From Phenylobacterium sp. (GTDB lineage: Bacteria > Pseudomonadota > Alphaproteobacteria > Caulobacterales > Caulobacteraceae): a stretch of 64,000 nt of DNA. Below the pieces are notes generated by a model, which ran no database searches, was not told the DNA's origin, and saw nothing but the letters and a program-made list of their open reading frames with translations. The stretch covers positions 1-64,000 of the forward strand of contig JADBYZ010000015.1 of NCBI GenBank assembly GCA_020402745.1. Reading direction: 5' to 3'. A program made the translations under genes and the position numbers. Positions 52,756 through 61,276 of this stretch are shown here, one piece after another (the stretch's first letter is position 1; the number at the start of each line of letters is the position of its first letter).

Positions 52756-53832
52756 TCAACGAAGGCGGTTGGTGTGGCGGATGTCGGCGGACCCCGCAGG
52801 CAGGGAGATCATGTCGCCGTCCCGGCCCACGCGCACCGGGCCGTCAAAGATCTTCCGGCTGTCGCCCAGGAAGGGCCCCTCCAGCGCCCGGAGGGGCAGG
52901 GCCGGGACGATGTGGGTCAGGAGGAGGTAGCGGACCTTCGCCCTGCCGGCGAGCGCCGCGATGGCTTCAGGGTCGGCATGGTAGTCGGTGATGTCGGCGA
53001 AGATCTTCACCAGGTTGGCCCGGCCGGCCCGCTCTGCTGCGGCCTTCTGGAGGCCGACCAGGCGAAGGGACAGGGCTTCGTGGACCAGCAGGTCGGCATT
53101 CCGCGCCGCCTGCTCGACGCTGGCCGCAATGTCGGTGTCGCCGCTGATGACCACCTTGCGGCCCTTGTACTCCACGATGTAGCCGACGGCCGGCGAAACC
53201 GGCGCGTGATCCACGGCGAAGGCCCGGATCTTCAGGTCCGGCTCGTCGATCAGGGTCACCGGGACGGGCCCGCTCCCGATCGCGAAGGGCCGGGCCTCGC
53301 CGCCGAAGCCCGTCGGGGGGATGACCGCCTTCCCGTGATGGGCGATCCGGTAGCCCCGGTCCGGGCCGTAGGCGGTCATCAGGCCGGAGACCACGGTCTC
53401 GACCCCTGTCGGGCCATGGACAGGCACGGGGGCCTTAGCGCCGCCGCCCGCCCAATGCTGGAGCATCAGCTCGCCCAGGCCGTCGATATGGTCGGAATGA
53501 AAGTGGGTCAGGAAGACGCGCTCAACATTTGCAGGAGCCATGCCCATCAGGGTCAGGTTCCGCACCGACCCGGCGCCGGAGTCAAAGACGAACAGCCGCT
53601 CTCCCGCCAGCACCGCCGTGCAGGGACCGGCCCGGGTGGGGTCCGGCATGGGCGAGCCTGAGCCGCAGAGGGCGACATGCAGGCCGTCGGGCAGCCCGTC
53701 GGCGGGGGATGCGGCGAGGTTGCGATCCATGGTCCTGGCCATGGCCTGCAGGGCGATCTCCCCCCTGAAGACCCAGGCCCCGGCGAGGACGAGGGCAAGA
53801 AGTCCGGCGATGACGACGGCGATGCGCTTCAA
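52756..53832 (-). CDS. MBL-fold metallo-hydrolase with N-terminal membrane anchor
   Basis: 358 residues from a TTG at 53832 with GGGGAGG about 9 bases upstream. A single hydrophobic helix (residues 4-22) anchors or exports it. The metal-binding motif HFHSDH is at 110-115, with further ligands in SGDTDIA and LLLTHI. It resembles RNase Z-like or quorum-lactone-like beta-lactamase-fold enzymes. An ATG at 53907 is in frame, but it lies in an operator palindrome, so I prefer the TTG. The role in the operon is unknown. Confidence 0.8.
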   Translation of the reverse strand: MKRIAVVIAGLLALVLAGAWVFRGEIALQAMARTMDRNLAASPADGLPDGLHVALCGSGSPMPDPTRAGPCTAVLAGERLFVFDSGAGSVRNLTLMGMAPANVERVFLTHFHSDHIDGLGELMLQHWAGGGAKAPVPVHGPTGVETVVSGLMTAYGPDRGYRIAHHGKAVIPPTGFGGEARPFAIGSGPVPVTLIDEPDLKIRAFAVDHAPVSPAVGYIVEYKGRKVVISGDTDIAASVEQAARNADLLVHEALSLRLVGLQKAAAERAGRANLVKIFADITDYHADPEAIAALAGRAKVRYLLLTHIVPALPLRALEGPFLGDSRKIFDGPVRVGRDGDMISLPAGSADIRHTNRLR

Positions 53833-53884
53833 GGTGAGGACCCTCCCCGATGTCGCCGCCAGCTGCGGCTTGACCCTGCCGGAT

Positions 53885-53905
53885 GATAATGGCACGGCTA
53901 TTGTC
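53885..53905. promoter_or_regulatory. Candidate operator between metallo-hydrolase and dehalogenase
   Basis: GATAATGGC-ACG-GCTATTGTC is an imperfect inverted repeat (7 of 9 arm bases match) in the divergent space between the two transcripts. Its size suits a TetR dimer, and the TetR gene at 51144 in the left operon is the obvious candidate. The gap 53906-53971 holds no other signal. Confidence 0.55.
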
Positions 53906-53971
53906 ATTACTTTCCCCGCGACGGCGGGCCTGTCAACCGGAACCGGGCCCTGGGCCCCATGCGAGGCTGGA

Positions 53972-54874
53972 ATGGACGTCTTGAGGACCCCCGACGCGTG
54001 CTTTGAAGGTCTCGCGGACTGGAGCTTCGCTCCGCACTACGCCCAGGTCGATGGGCCGGATGGCGCCAGCCTGAGGATCGCCTACGTGGACGAGGGCCCC
54101 CGTGACGGCGCCCCGGTCCTGCTCATGCACGGTGAGCCCTCCTGGTCCTACCTCTACCGCCACATCATCCCGCAGCTGGTCGCCAAGGGACACCGGGTCC
54201 TGGCGCCGGACCTCATCGGCTTCGGCCGGTCCGACAAGCCGGCCGCTCGCACCGATTACACCTATGAGCGCCATGTGGACTGGATGAGCCAGTGGTTCAT
54301 GGGTCTCGACCTGAAGGGCGTGGTTCTTTTCTGCCAGGACTGGGGCGGCCTGATCGGCCTGCGCCTGGTCGCAGCCTTCCCCGAGCGCTTCGCCGGGGTG
54401 ATCGTCGGGAACACGGGCCTGCCGGTGGGCGGCGGCTCGAACCCAGGTTTCGACGCCTGGCTGAACATGTCCCAGACCATTCCGGTCATGCCGATTGGCG
54501 GCATCGTCAACATGGGGACCACCCGGGAGCTTTCCCCTGCGGAGGTCGCCGCCTACGACGCCCCTTTCCCGGACGAGACCTTCAAGGAGGGCGCCCGTCA
54601 GTTCCCCGCCCTGGTGCCCATCACGGCGGCGCATGGCTCGGTGGCTGAGAACCAGGCGGCCTGGAAGGTGCTGGAGGCTTTCGACAAGCCCTTCCTGACC
54701 GCCTTCAGCGACAATGATCCTGTCTCCAAGGGCGGGGAGGCGGCGTTCAAGGCCCGGGTGCCCGGCGCGCAGGGCGAGGCGCATACGATCCTGCCCGGCG
54801 GGCACTTCCTGCAGGAAGACTGCCCCGCCGCCATCGCCGACCTGCTGGACGATATGGTCCGGCGCACCCGCTGA
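53972..54874 (+). CDS. Haloalkane dehalogenase-like alpha/beta hydrolase (HLD-I type)
   Basis: 300 residues, close in plan to DhlA/DhmA. The oxyanion [11 protein letters not shown] is at 53-63 (Trp58). The nucleophile is an Asp, not a Ser: Asp123 in [11 protein letters not shown], with halide-binding Trp124. The acid is about Asp249 (FSDNDP) and the base His278 (GGHFLQED). Such enzymes cleave carbon-halogen bonds with water. The ATG at 53972 follows a GAGGCTGG box. Activity on halogenated compounds is inferred from the Asp-Trp pair. The next gene follows 20 bases later. Confidence 0.85.
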   Translation: MDVLRTPDACFEGLADWSFAPHYAQVDGPDGASLRIAYVDEGPRDGAPVLLMHGEPSWSYLYRHIIPQLVAKGHRVLAPDLIGFGRSDKPAARTDYTYERHVDWMSQWFMGLDLKGVVLFCQDWGGLIGLRLVAAFPERFAGVIVGNTGLPVGGGSNPGFDAWLNMSQTIPVMPIGGIVNMGTTRELSPAEVAAYDAPFPDETFKEGARQFPALVPITAAHGSVAENQAAWKVLEAFDKPFLTAFSDNDPVSKGGEAAFKARVPGAQGEAHTILPGGHFLQEDCPAAIADLLDDMVRRTR

Positions 54875-54894
54875 CCCCGAACAGGAGCCTCCCC

Positions 54895-55314
54895 ATGAAG
54901 GTCGTCAACGCCGTCTATCCGCCCCCCGAACAGGCCATGGCCTTTTTCACCGCCGAGGAGGACGGGCCCTTCGTCATGGTCAACCTGCTGAAGTTCAAGC
55001 CCAAGGCCGAGTATGAGGATGGCTCCAATGCCCACCTGACCGGGGCTGAGGCTTACGCCCTCTACGGCGAGGGGGTGCGCCAGCTGGTCGAGTCCCTGGG
55101 CGGGCGCATCCGTTACTCCGGTCAGGTCACCAGCCTATTGATCGGCGAGGTCGAGGACCTGTGGGACGCCGTGGCCCTGGCCGAGTACCCCTCGCTGGCG
55201 GCCTTCCGCGCCATGGCCATGTCCGAGGATATGGGCAGGATCGACCACCACCGGAAGGCCGGCCTCGCGGGACAGCTGAACATCCGCACCAAGGCCGGCG
55301 CCGGCTTCGAGTGA
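54895..55314 (+). CDS. DUF1330 domain-containing protein
   Basis: 139 residues with the ferredoxin-like DUF1330 pattern (FVMVNLLKFKPKAEYED; ALYGEGVRQLVESLGGRIRYSGQV; LAEYPSLAAFRAMAMSEDM). It is a soluble protein of unknown function, common beside catabolic genes, possibly a dimeric alpha-beta-barrel monooxygenase relative. AGGAG precedes the ATG by 6 bases. It is probably co-transcribed with the dehalogenase, and its stop touches that of the convergent hydratase. Confidence 0.88.
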   Translation: MKVVNAVYPPPEQAMAFFTAEEDGPFVMVNLLKFKPKAEYEDGSNAHLTGAEAYALYGEGVRQLVESLGGRIRYSGQVTSLLIGEVEDLWDAVALAEYPSLAAFRAMAMSEDMGRIDHHRKAGLAGQLNIRTKAGAGFE

Positions 55315-56178
55315 TCAGAACTCGGGGTCGACCCAGTCCGGGAAGACATCCGGGAGGCTGGAGACGCGGTCGGTGAAGTTGGCCGGCCGCTTCTCGAAGA
55401 AGCTCTTCACGCCCTCGACGGCGTCGTCCGACCCGCCGCGCGCCATCAGCGCCCGGCTCTCGGCCCGGTGCGCCTCCATGGGATGGCTGGCCCCCAGCAT
55501 CCGCCAGCACAGCTGACGCGTCAGGGCGCTGGAGACGGGGGCGGTGTTGTCCGCGTATTCGTGGGCCAGGGCGCGGGCGGCGTCCATCAGCGACTCCGGC
55601 GGGTGCAGGGCGCTGACCAGGCCCTTCTCCAGGGCCTCCGAGGCCGGGAAGACCCGCCCCGAATAGATCCAGTCCAGGGTCGCCGGCATGCCCACCAGGC
55701 GCGGCAGGAAGAAGGACGAGGCGCCTTCCATGATGATGCCGCGACGGTTGAAGACCAGGCCGAAGCGGGCCTCGGTGGAGGCGATCCGCACATCCATCGG
55801 CAGGATCATGGTCACGCCCACGCCCACCGCCGCGCCGTTGATGGCGCCGATCACCGGCTTCAGGCTGTCAAAGATGCGCAGGGTGACGAGGCCCGCCGTG
55901 TCGCGGCGGACCGGCGTGTCCTTGTCCGGTTTGGCCGCCCCGAAGGTCTGGCTGCCCCCGGACAGGTCGGCGCCCGCGCAGAAGGCCCGGCCGGACCCGG
56001 TCACGATGACGGCCCGGACGTCGTCGTCCCGGTCGGTCAGGTCGAAGGCGGCCTGCAGGTCGTTGCACATCTGCAGGGTCCAGGCGTTCATCCGCTCGGG
56101 CCGGTGCAGGGTGAGGGTCGCGATATGATCCTCCACCGAATAGAGGATCGTCTCGAAGGTGGGCGTGGGGCTGGACAT
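55315..56178 (-). CDS. Enoyl-CoA hydratase/isomerase family protein
   Basis: A 287-residue crotonase-fold protein. FCAGADLSGG provides the first oxyanion NH with its conserved Gly, and GAAVGVGVTMILPMDVRIAS the second. A Glu position in GRVFPASEALEKGLV is variable in the family. It hydrates or isomerises an enoyl-CoA. The next gene upstream, an SDR, is 26 bases away on the same strand, so the two probably belong to one operon. Confidence 0.9.
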   Translation of the reverse strand: MSSPTPTFETILYSVEDHIATLTLHRPERMNAWTLQMCNDLQAAFDLTDRDDDVRAVIVTGSGRAFCAGADLSGGSQTFGAAKPDKDTPVRRDTAGLVTLRIFDSLKPVIGAINGAAVGVGVTMILPMDVRIASTEARFGLVFNRRGIIMEGASSFFLPRLVGMPATLDWIYSGRVFPASEALEKGLVSALHPPESLMDAARALAHEYADNTAPVSSALTRQLCWRMLGASHPMEAHRAESRALMARGGSDDAVEGVKSFFEKRPANFTDRVSSLPDVFPDWVDPEF

Positions 56179-56204
56179 GGAACTCTGGCCTTTCAGGATC
56201 GGGA

Positions 56205-56969
56205 TCAGGGGCGGAGGCGGGCGCGGACGGGGCCGCCGTCGACGCGGATCAGGGCGCCGTTGGTGAAGCTCGAGGTGTCGCTGGCCAGCCAGAGGGCGGC
56301 GGGGACCATCTCCTTCGGCAGGCCGACGCGCATGCCGCCCTTGGTCCAGCCGGGGTTGTCGTGGTCGGGCGGGTCGGCCCAGTGCTCGGCGACGTCGGTG
56401 GCGAAGGGACCCACGCAGATGGTGTTGACCCGCACGTTCGGGCTGTAGGCGGCGGCGAAGCCGGTGGTCAGGACGTTCAGCGCCGCCTTGGCCCCGGCAT
56501 AGGGCAGGGCGTAGGGCGAGGCCTCCAGCGAGGCGATGCTGGAAATGTTGATGATCGAGCCGCCGTCGCCCCGGTGCATCCGCGCGCCCACCAGGGCCGA
56601 GAGGCGGAACGGCCCCTTGAAGTTGACCCCTATGACCTTGTCGAAATTGTCCTCGGTCACCTCCTCCAGGGAGGGATAGAGGGGCGACATGCCGGCGTTG
56701 TTGATGAGCACATCGATACGGCCGAAGCGCTGGTAGACGGCGTCCACCATGGGTTCGATCTCGTCCCAGGCGCCCACGTGGCAGCGGTGGGCGAAGGTCT
56801 CGACCCCCAGCTTGGCGAGTTCCGCAGCGGTTTCCTCGCAGGCCGGCAGCTTGCGCGAGACGATGGCGAGGTTCGCGCCCGCCTCGGCGAAGGCCTGGGC
56901 CATGGCCCGTCCAAGACCCCGCGACCCGCCGGTGATGAGCACCACCTTGCCGCTCAGGTTGAAGTCCAT
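56205..56969 (-). CDS. SDR family oxidoreductase
   Basis: A 254-residue classical SDR with TGGSRGLG at 13-20, NNAG at 90-93, Ser144, Tyr157 and Lys161. The closing motif VDGGPVRARLRP is normal. GGGAGG lies 8 bases before the ATG at 56969. Arg39 after the second strand (VSRK) suggests NADP(H). It probably acts on the hydroxyacyl or alcohol product of the neighbouring hydratase. Confidence 0.92.
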   Translation of the reverse strand: MDFNLSGKVVLITGGSRGLGRAMAQAFAEAGANLAIVSRKLPACEETAAELAKLGVETFAHRCHVGAWDEIEPMVDAVYQRFGRIDVLINNAGMSPLYPSLEEVTEDNFDKVIGVNFKGPFRLSALVGARMHRGDGGSIINISSIASLEASPYALPYAGAKAALNVLTTGFAAAYSPNVRVNTICVGPFATDVAEHWADPPDHDNPGWTKGGMRVGLPKEMVPAALWLASDTSSFTNGALIRVDGGPVRARLRP

Positions 56970-57042
56970 GGTTTCGCCCTCCCTGGCGCCGGTTTGGGCC
57001 AGCAAGGCGACCCCGGGGCCGCCTGTCAATGCTGACCGGGCG

Positions 57043-58656
57043 TCACCCGGCGGCGGCCGGCTTCACGCAGACCCAGCGCGCCCGGTGGAAGTTCTCGACA
57101 TTGTCGGTCCAGCCCGTGATCCGGGGCGAGACCAGGGCGCGGCTGACCACCTGGAAGACCGGAATGATCCCTTCCTCGTCCAGCATCAGCTGTTCGGCCT
57201 CAGCCAGGATCAGGGCCCGCCGGGCGGCGTCGGGCTCGCGGTCGGCCTGGTCCAGCAGGGCGTCGTAGCGGGGATTGACGTAGCCGGAGTAGTTCTGCTG
57301 GCCGGTATCTGACCGGAACAGGCCCAGAAAGGTCAGGGGGTCGTTGAAGTCGGCGAACCAGCTCAACATGCCGGCCTGGAAGTCCTTCTGCCGGTAGGCC
57401 GCGAAGGCGATCTGGCCCTCGTTCTGGACGGTCGTGACCTTGAGGCCCAGGGCGGTCCAGTCCGCCGCGACGGCCTGGGAGATCAGCAGGGTGTCAGGGG
57501 AGTTACCAGTCTTGATTTCGACCGAAAGCGGCCGCTGCGGTCCATAGCCGGCCTCGGCCAGCAGCTTCCGGGCGAGGACCTGACGCTCCGGGAACGGCAT
57601 GTCCGCCCACTTCAGGCGCACCCCCTCGCCATGGCCCGCCGTCGCCGGCGGGACAAAGCTGTAGGCCGGCTTCTGCCCGGCCCGCATGAGCTTGCCGGTG
57701 ATGAAGTCGCGGTCCACGCCCATGGACAGGGCGCGTCTCACCCGGATGTCCTGGAAGGCCGGCACGCCCACCGTATTCAGGGCGATGTAGGAAGTGGCGA
57801 GGGCGGGATAGGTGCGCACATACCCCGGCAGGGTGTCGCGCAGTCTCTGGACCCGGCTGGACTGGAAGTTGGTGTTCAGGTCGAGCTCGCCGCGGGCGAC
57901 CCGGCGCTCGGCCATCACCGAGTCCGGGGTCGGGAAGTAGTCGATCTGGTCCACGCAGACGGAGGGCGCATCGTAGAACGCCGGGTTCTTCACCACACGG
58001 ATGTGGTCGCCCAGCTTCCAGTCCACCAGCCGGAAGGCCCCGTTCCCCACGAAGTTCTCAGGGCGGGTCCAGGCGTCGCCATGGGCGCGCACCGTGTGGG
58101 CGGGGACCGGAAAGAAGCTCTGATGCTTCAACAGGGCCGGAAGGTAGGGCGCGGGATGCTCAAGGGAGAGCACCAGCGTCAGGTCGTCCGAGGCCCTCAC
58201 CCCCAGGGTCTCGGGTCCAGCCTTGCCTTCGTTCACCGCCTGCCCGTTGCGGATGAGATAGAGGAGGTAGGCGTAGCTGGAGGCCGTCGCCGGGTCGAGA
58301 ATGCGCCTATAGGCGAAGACGAAGTCATTCGCCGTGACGGGTCGCCCGTCGCTCCAGGTCGAGGGCCTGAGGCGGAAGGTCCAGGTCAGGCCGTCGGGCG
58401 AGACCGTGTAGCTCTGGGCCAGGGCCGGGATCGGCGAGGCTTCCGGGCTGTCGGTGAAGAGGCCGGTGAAGAGATCGCCGATGATGGCGAACTCGTCGAC
58501 CAGGGTCGCCTTCTGGGGATCCAGGGACCCGGCCTCGGTGTTGTTGCCCCAGGCCAGGCAGGTTTTTCCGGGCGGGCAGGCGGGTCGGCTGACCTGGGGC
58601 TGGCAGCCGAGGATGGCGAGGGTGCAGGCCAGGGCGAGGAGGACAGGAAGCTTCAC
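57043..58656 (-). CDS. ABC transporter substrate-binding lipoprotein (oligopeptide/DppA family)
   Basis: 537 residues from GTG at 58656. The lipobox LAILGC (Cys 18) anchors it. The body follows the family-5 extracellular solute-binding plan: SLDPQKATLVDEF, GLTWTFRLRPSTWSDGRPVTANDFVFAYRRI, and SWFADFNDPLTFLGLFRSD with the peptide-binding WxAD region. It captures peptides for import. No permease or ATPase genes are adjacent. Upstream of its start lies the tail of a MacB-type permease, so it may have moved beside a decayed gene. Confidence 0.88.
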   Translation of the reverse strand: MKLPVLLALACTLAILGCQPQVSRPACPPGKTCLAWGNNTEAGSLDPQKATLVDEFAIIGDLFTGLFTDSPEASPIPALAQSYTVSPDGLTWTFRLRPSTWSDGRPVTANDFVFAYRRILDPATASSYAYLLYLIRNGQAVNEGKAGPETLGVRASDDLTLVLSLEHPAPYLPALLKHQSFFPVPAHTVRAHGDAWTRPENFVGNGAFRLVDWKLGDHIRVVKNPAFYDAPSVCVDQIDYFPTPDSVMAERRVARGELDLNTNFQSSRVQRLRDTLPGYVRTYPALATSYIALNTVGVPAFQDIRVRRALSMGVDRDFITGKLMRAGQKPAYSFVPPATAGHGEGVRLKWADMPFPERQVLARKLLAEAGYGPQRPLSVEIKTGNSPDTLLISQAVAADWTALGLKVTTVQNEGQIAFAAYRQKDFQAGMLSWFADFNDPLTFLGLFRSDTGQQNYSGYVNPRYDALLDQADREPDAARRALILAEAEQLMLDEEGIIPVFQVVSRALVSPRITGWTDNVENFHRARWVCVKPAAAG

Positions 58657-58670
58657 GTGCGGATCCGGGG

Positions 58671-58772
58671 CTATTCGCGCCTGAGGGCCTCGATGGGATC
58701 GAGGCGGGCGGCGCGCCAGGCAGGATAGGCGCCAAAGACCAGTCCGACCAGACTCGAGAAGCACCAGTCCGC
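58671..58772 (-). pseudogene. C-terminal remnant of a MacB/FtsX-like ABC permease
   Basis: A minus-strand frame ending in TAG at 58671-58673 encodes [20 protein letters not shown] followed by DPIEALRRE. This is the diagnostic last 30 residues of MacB-type permeases. Homology starts near 58772 and nothing upstream continues it. The rest of this protein (about 370 residues) is absent. The remnant is now the leader of the solute-binding gene. Confidence 0.8.
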
Positions 58773-58849
58773 CTAGGATGAGCCCCGCCCGGCGGCGCCA
58801 GAGGGGTCGGGTGGTTGAGGTCATGGCGCACCGTCCCCGTCAGGTCTCG

Positions 58850-59644
58850 TCAGGATATGGGCCAGGTCCGGGGCCTTGGGAAGGGCCGGCCTCCCGCCAG
58901 CAGGTCCCGGCGCTCCGGCGCGGTCAGGCGTCGCCAGCGACCTTCGGGCAGGCCCTCCAGGGACAGGGGTCCGATGCGGGTCCTCTGGAGGTCCGTGACG
59001 CGCAGCCCCACCAGTTCGCACATGCGCCGGATCTGTCGGTTGCGGCCCTCGGTCAGGACGAAGCGGAGCCGGTCCTCGCCCTTCCGGAAGACCCCGGCGG
59101 GCTTGAGGGCCCGGCCGTCGAGGGACAGGCCATGGCGAAGGCGCGCGATGCGGTCGGCCGTGAGGGCGCCGGCGACCCGCACCTGGTACTCCTTCTTCAG
59201 GATGGATGCCGGCGAGATGATGGCCCGCGCCACCACGCCGTCTGAGCTGAGGACCAGGAGGCCCCGGGACTCACGGTCCAGCCGGCCGGCCGGGGGCAGA
59301 CTGAGGTCGGCGGGGGGAGGGAGCTCTCCCCCCTCGGCGCGGTCTGCAGTCAGCAGGCTGCGAGCCTCGGCCTGGCCGGGCTCCGGATGGGCGCTGACCA
59401 GACCTGGGGGCTTGTTCACCAGGATGGTGACCGGACCCTCGCCGGGGGAGGCCTCGTCGATCACCTCAAGGGTCTGGCCGGGCAGGATCTTCCGCCCCGG
59501 GTCGGCCACGGTCTCACCCTCGATCCGGATACGGCCCTCAGCAATCAGGGCATCGGCCTCACGACGCGAGCAGACGCCCTGGTGCGCCAGCCAGCGGTTC
59601 ACCCGCTCGGGCGCATCGCCGTTGAAGACCGCGGACCAAGCCAT
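58850..59644 (-). CDS. Pseudouridine synthase, RluB/RluE/RsuA family
   Basis: 264 residues. An N-terminal S4 RNA-binding domain (ERVNRWLAHQGVCSRREADALIAEGRI) precedes the catalytic domain with its nucleophilic Asp123 (PAGRLDRESRGLLVLSSDG) and the closing EGRNRQIRRMC. It converts uridine to pseudouridine in rRNA. The exact site cannot be told from motifs. The ATG at 59644 has GGAAGG upstream; further upstream reading is noise. Confidence 0.93.
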   Translation of the reverse strand: MAWSAVFNGDAPERVNRWLAHQGVCSRREADALIAEGRIRIEGETVADPGRKILPGQTLEVIDEASPGEGPVTILVNKPPGLVSAHPEPGQAEARSLLTADRAEGGELPPPADLSLPPAGRLDRESRGLLVLSSDGVVARAIISPASILKKEYQVRVAGALTADRIARLRHGLSLDGRALKPAGVFRKGEDRLRFVLTEGRNRQIRRMCELVGLRVTDLQRTRIGPLSLEGLPEGRWRRLTAPERRDLLAGGRPFPRPRTWPIS

Positions 59645-59765
59645 CAGGACACCCTTCCTTCGTGACCCTCCCTGACCACAGTCGGCGGGTAGAGGGAAGC
59701 GCGCGGATGTCCTAGCCTCTGACGAGCCGCACGGGGCCTGCATCAGGGAACGGGAGAAGCCGGTC

Positions 59766-60341
59766 ATGACCCCATGGTGGGATCGCGCGATCGGGATGCC
59801 GGGCCCCCTGCAGGTCCTGCATGGAGAACGGGCGACGCCCCTGGAGTTGTCCTGGGTCTACCTGGGCGCCGTTGTCTTCACCGGAGTCTTCCTCTTCGCC
59901 TTTTGGCGGGAGGTGGAGTCTCTGGATCGCCTGAGGATGATGGTCCTGGTCCTTGCAGGACTCGACCTGGCCGGGGGCGCGATCGCCAACCTGTCCCGGG
60001 GAACCCGGAGCTTTTGGCGGTCCCGGCCTTCAGGCCTGCGGCTGGCCTTCCTCGCGGTACACGGGGTTCATGCGGCCGCCCTCGCCTTCGTTTTTCCGGC
60101 GGCGGCCATGGGTGCGATTCTGGCCTGGGGCTGGATGATGTGCGCCGGAGGCTTCCTGACCCTGTCGCGCGATCCGGGCCAGGGCGAGGCCCCCGCCATG
60201 GCGCTGGCCCTGACAGGCGCAGTATTGGTCAATCTGACGCCGGGTCTCCCACCCGCCGCCGGCCTGCTGCTGGCCATCTTCCAAGTAAAACTGGTGTTCA
60301 GCTTTGGCTCCGCAGGTCTCGGTCCTGGGCGGGAATCCTAG
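59766..60341 (+). CDS. Hypothetical membrane protein
   Basis: 191 residues with about four or five hydrophobic segments (YLGAVVFTGVFLFAFW; MMVLVLAGLDLAGGAIANL; FVFPAAAMGAILAWGWMMCAGG; MALALTGAVLVNL). No family recognised. GGGAGAAG precedes the start by a few bases. Its 3' end overlaps the convergent methyltransferase by 4 bases. Confidence 0.75.
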   Translation: MTPWWDRAIGMPGPLQVLHGERATPLELSWVYLGAVVFTGVFLFAFWREVESLDRLRMMVLVLAGLDLAGGAIANLSRGTRSFWRSRPSGLRLAFLAVHGVHAAALAFVFPAAAMGAILAWGWMMCAGGFLTLSRDPGQGEAPAMALALTGAVLVNLTPGLPPAAGLLLAIFQVKLVFSFGSAGLGPGRES

Positions 60342-61081
60342 GACGTTCCTTCTTGCGAACGGGTCCCCAGGAAGAAGAACCTGGGCGTCCGGTCCTCATC
60401 CGTGCGTTCCTGGACAGTCTCGACAGCGAAGCCTTCCTCCGCCAGCCACCCTTCCCAATCCGTCCTGGCGAACACGCCGACTCGGTGGCTCTCGGCCATC
60501 GAGGACATCCGACCATCGGCCTCGCGAAGCAGGAAGGCGTAGTGGACCATCGCCGTCCCGTCGGCCTCCCGCTCGCTGACCCATTCCAGCGCGCGCGCCG
60601 ACCGGCCGTCCGGTGCGCAGCCTCCGAAGGCTTCGGCCTCTCCGGGCTCGAAGGTTTCCAGCACTTCGTCGGGAATGAAGAGGGCGAGGCCGCCGGGCTT
60701 CAGGTGTCGATAGGCGGTGGCGAAGGCCGCCCGCAGGTCGGCCTCAGTGGTCATGTACGAGATGGCGTCGTGCGCCAGCACCAGGTCGAACCCTCGATCG
60801 AGGTCCAGGGTCCGCATGTCGGCCGCCAGGTGCCCGCACTCGGGGTTGATGCGACGGGAGACCTCCAGCATGTCCGGGCTAAGATCGGTCAGCAGACAGT
60901 CGAGGCCCGCTTTCACGTGGAAGGCGACGTGCCCGCCGCCACTGCCAAGCTCCAGAAGGCTGCGCGCAGCCGGGCGAGCCTCATGCAGGACCCGGCGGAT
61001 CTCTGCGCCTTCACTGGCGTACTCCTCCAGCGGGGAGATCACCGGCCACCATTCCGCGATCCGACCGTAGAAGACGTCCAT
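60338..61081 (-). CDS. Class I SAM-dependent methyltransferase
   Basis: 247 residues. Motif I is SLLELGSGGGHVAFH near 42-55. Acidic TDLSP follows the second strand, and motif IV is FDLVLAHDAISYM. The conserved GGLALFIPDEV completes the fold. Substrate unknown, but the N-terminal YGRIAEWWPVISPLEEY resembles small-molecule methyltransferases. It starts at 61081, 51 bases from the end of the tRNA-Asn gene. Confidence 0.85.
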   Translation of the reverse strand: MDVFYGRIAEWWPVISPLEEYASEGAEIRRVLHEARPAARSLLELGSGGGHVAFHVKAGLDCLLTDLSPDMLEVSRRINPECGHLAADMRTLDLDRGFDLVLAHDAISYMTTEADLRAAFATAYRHLKPGGLALFIPDEVLETFEPGEAEAFGGCAPDGRSARALEWVSEREADGTAMVHYAFLLREADGRMSSMAESHRVGVFARTDWEGWLAEEGFAVETVQERTDEDRTPRFFFLGTRSQEGTS

Positions 61082-61131
61082 GCTCTCTCCCGCCCATATC
61101 TGGCGAATGAACCTGGGGTACTGGGAAAGGA

Positions 61132-61207
61132 TGGCTCCCCGAGCAGGACTCGAACCTGCGACAAGTCGGTTAACAGCCGACTGCTCTACCAGCTGAGCTA
61201 TCGGGGA
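61132..61207 (-). tRNA. tRNA-Asn(GTT)
   Basis: A 76-base cloverleaf read on the minus strand. It has acceptor TCCCCGA/TCGGGGA, D-arm TAGCTCAGCTGGTAGAGC, anticodon stem GTCGG/CCGAC with loop CTGTTAA (anticodon GTT), T-arm GCAGGTTCGAGTCCTGC and an encoded CCA (61134-61132). No atypical features. Confidence 0.97.
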
Positions 61208-61276
61208 TCACCTGGAAGGACCGGGGCTATAGACCGCGCCGCAGAGGTGCGCAAGCGGGTCCGTCGCCCTGGCGCC

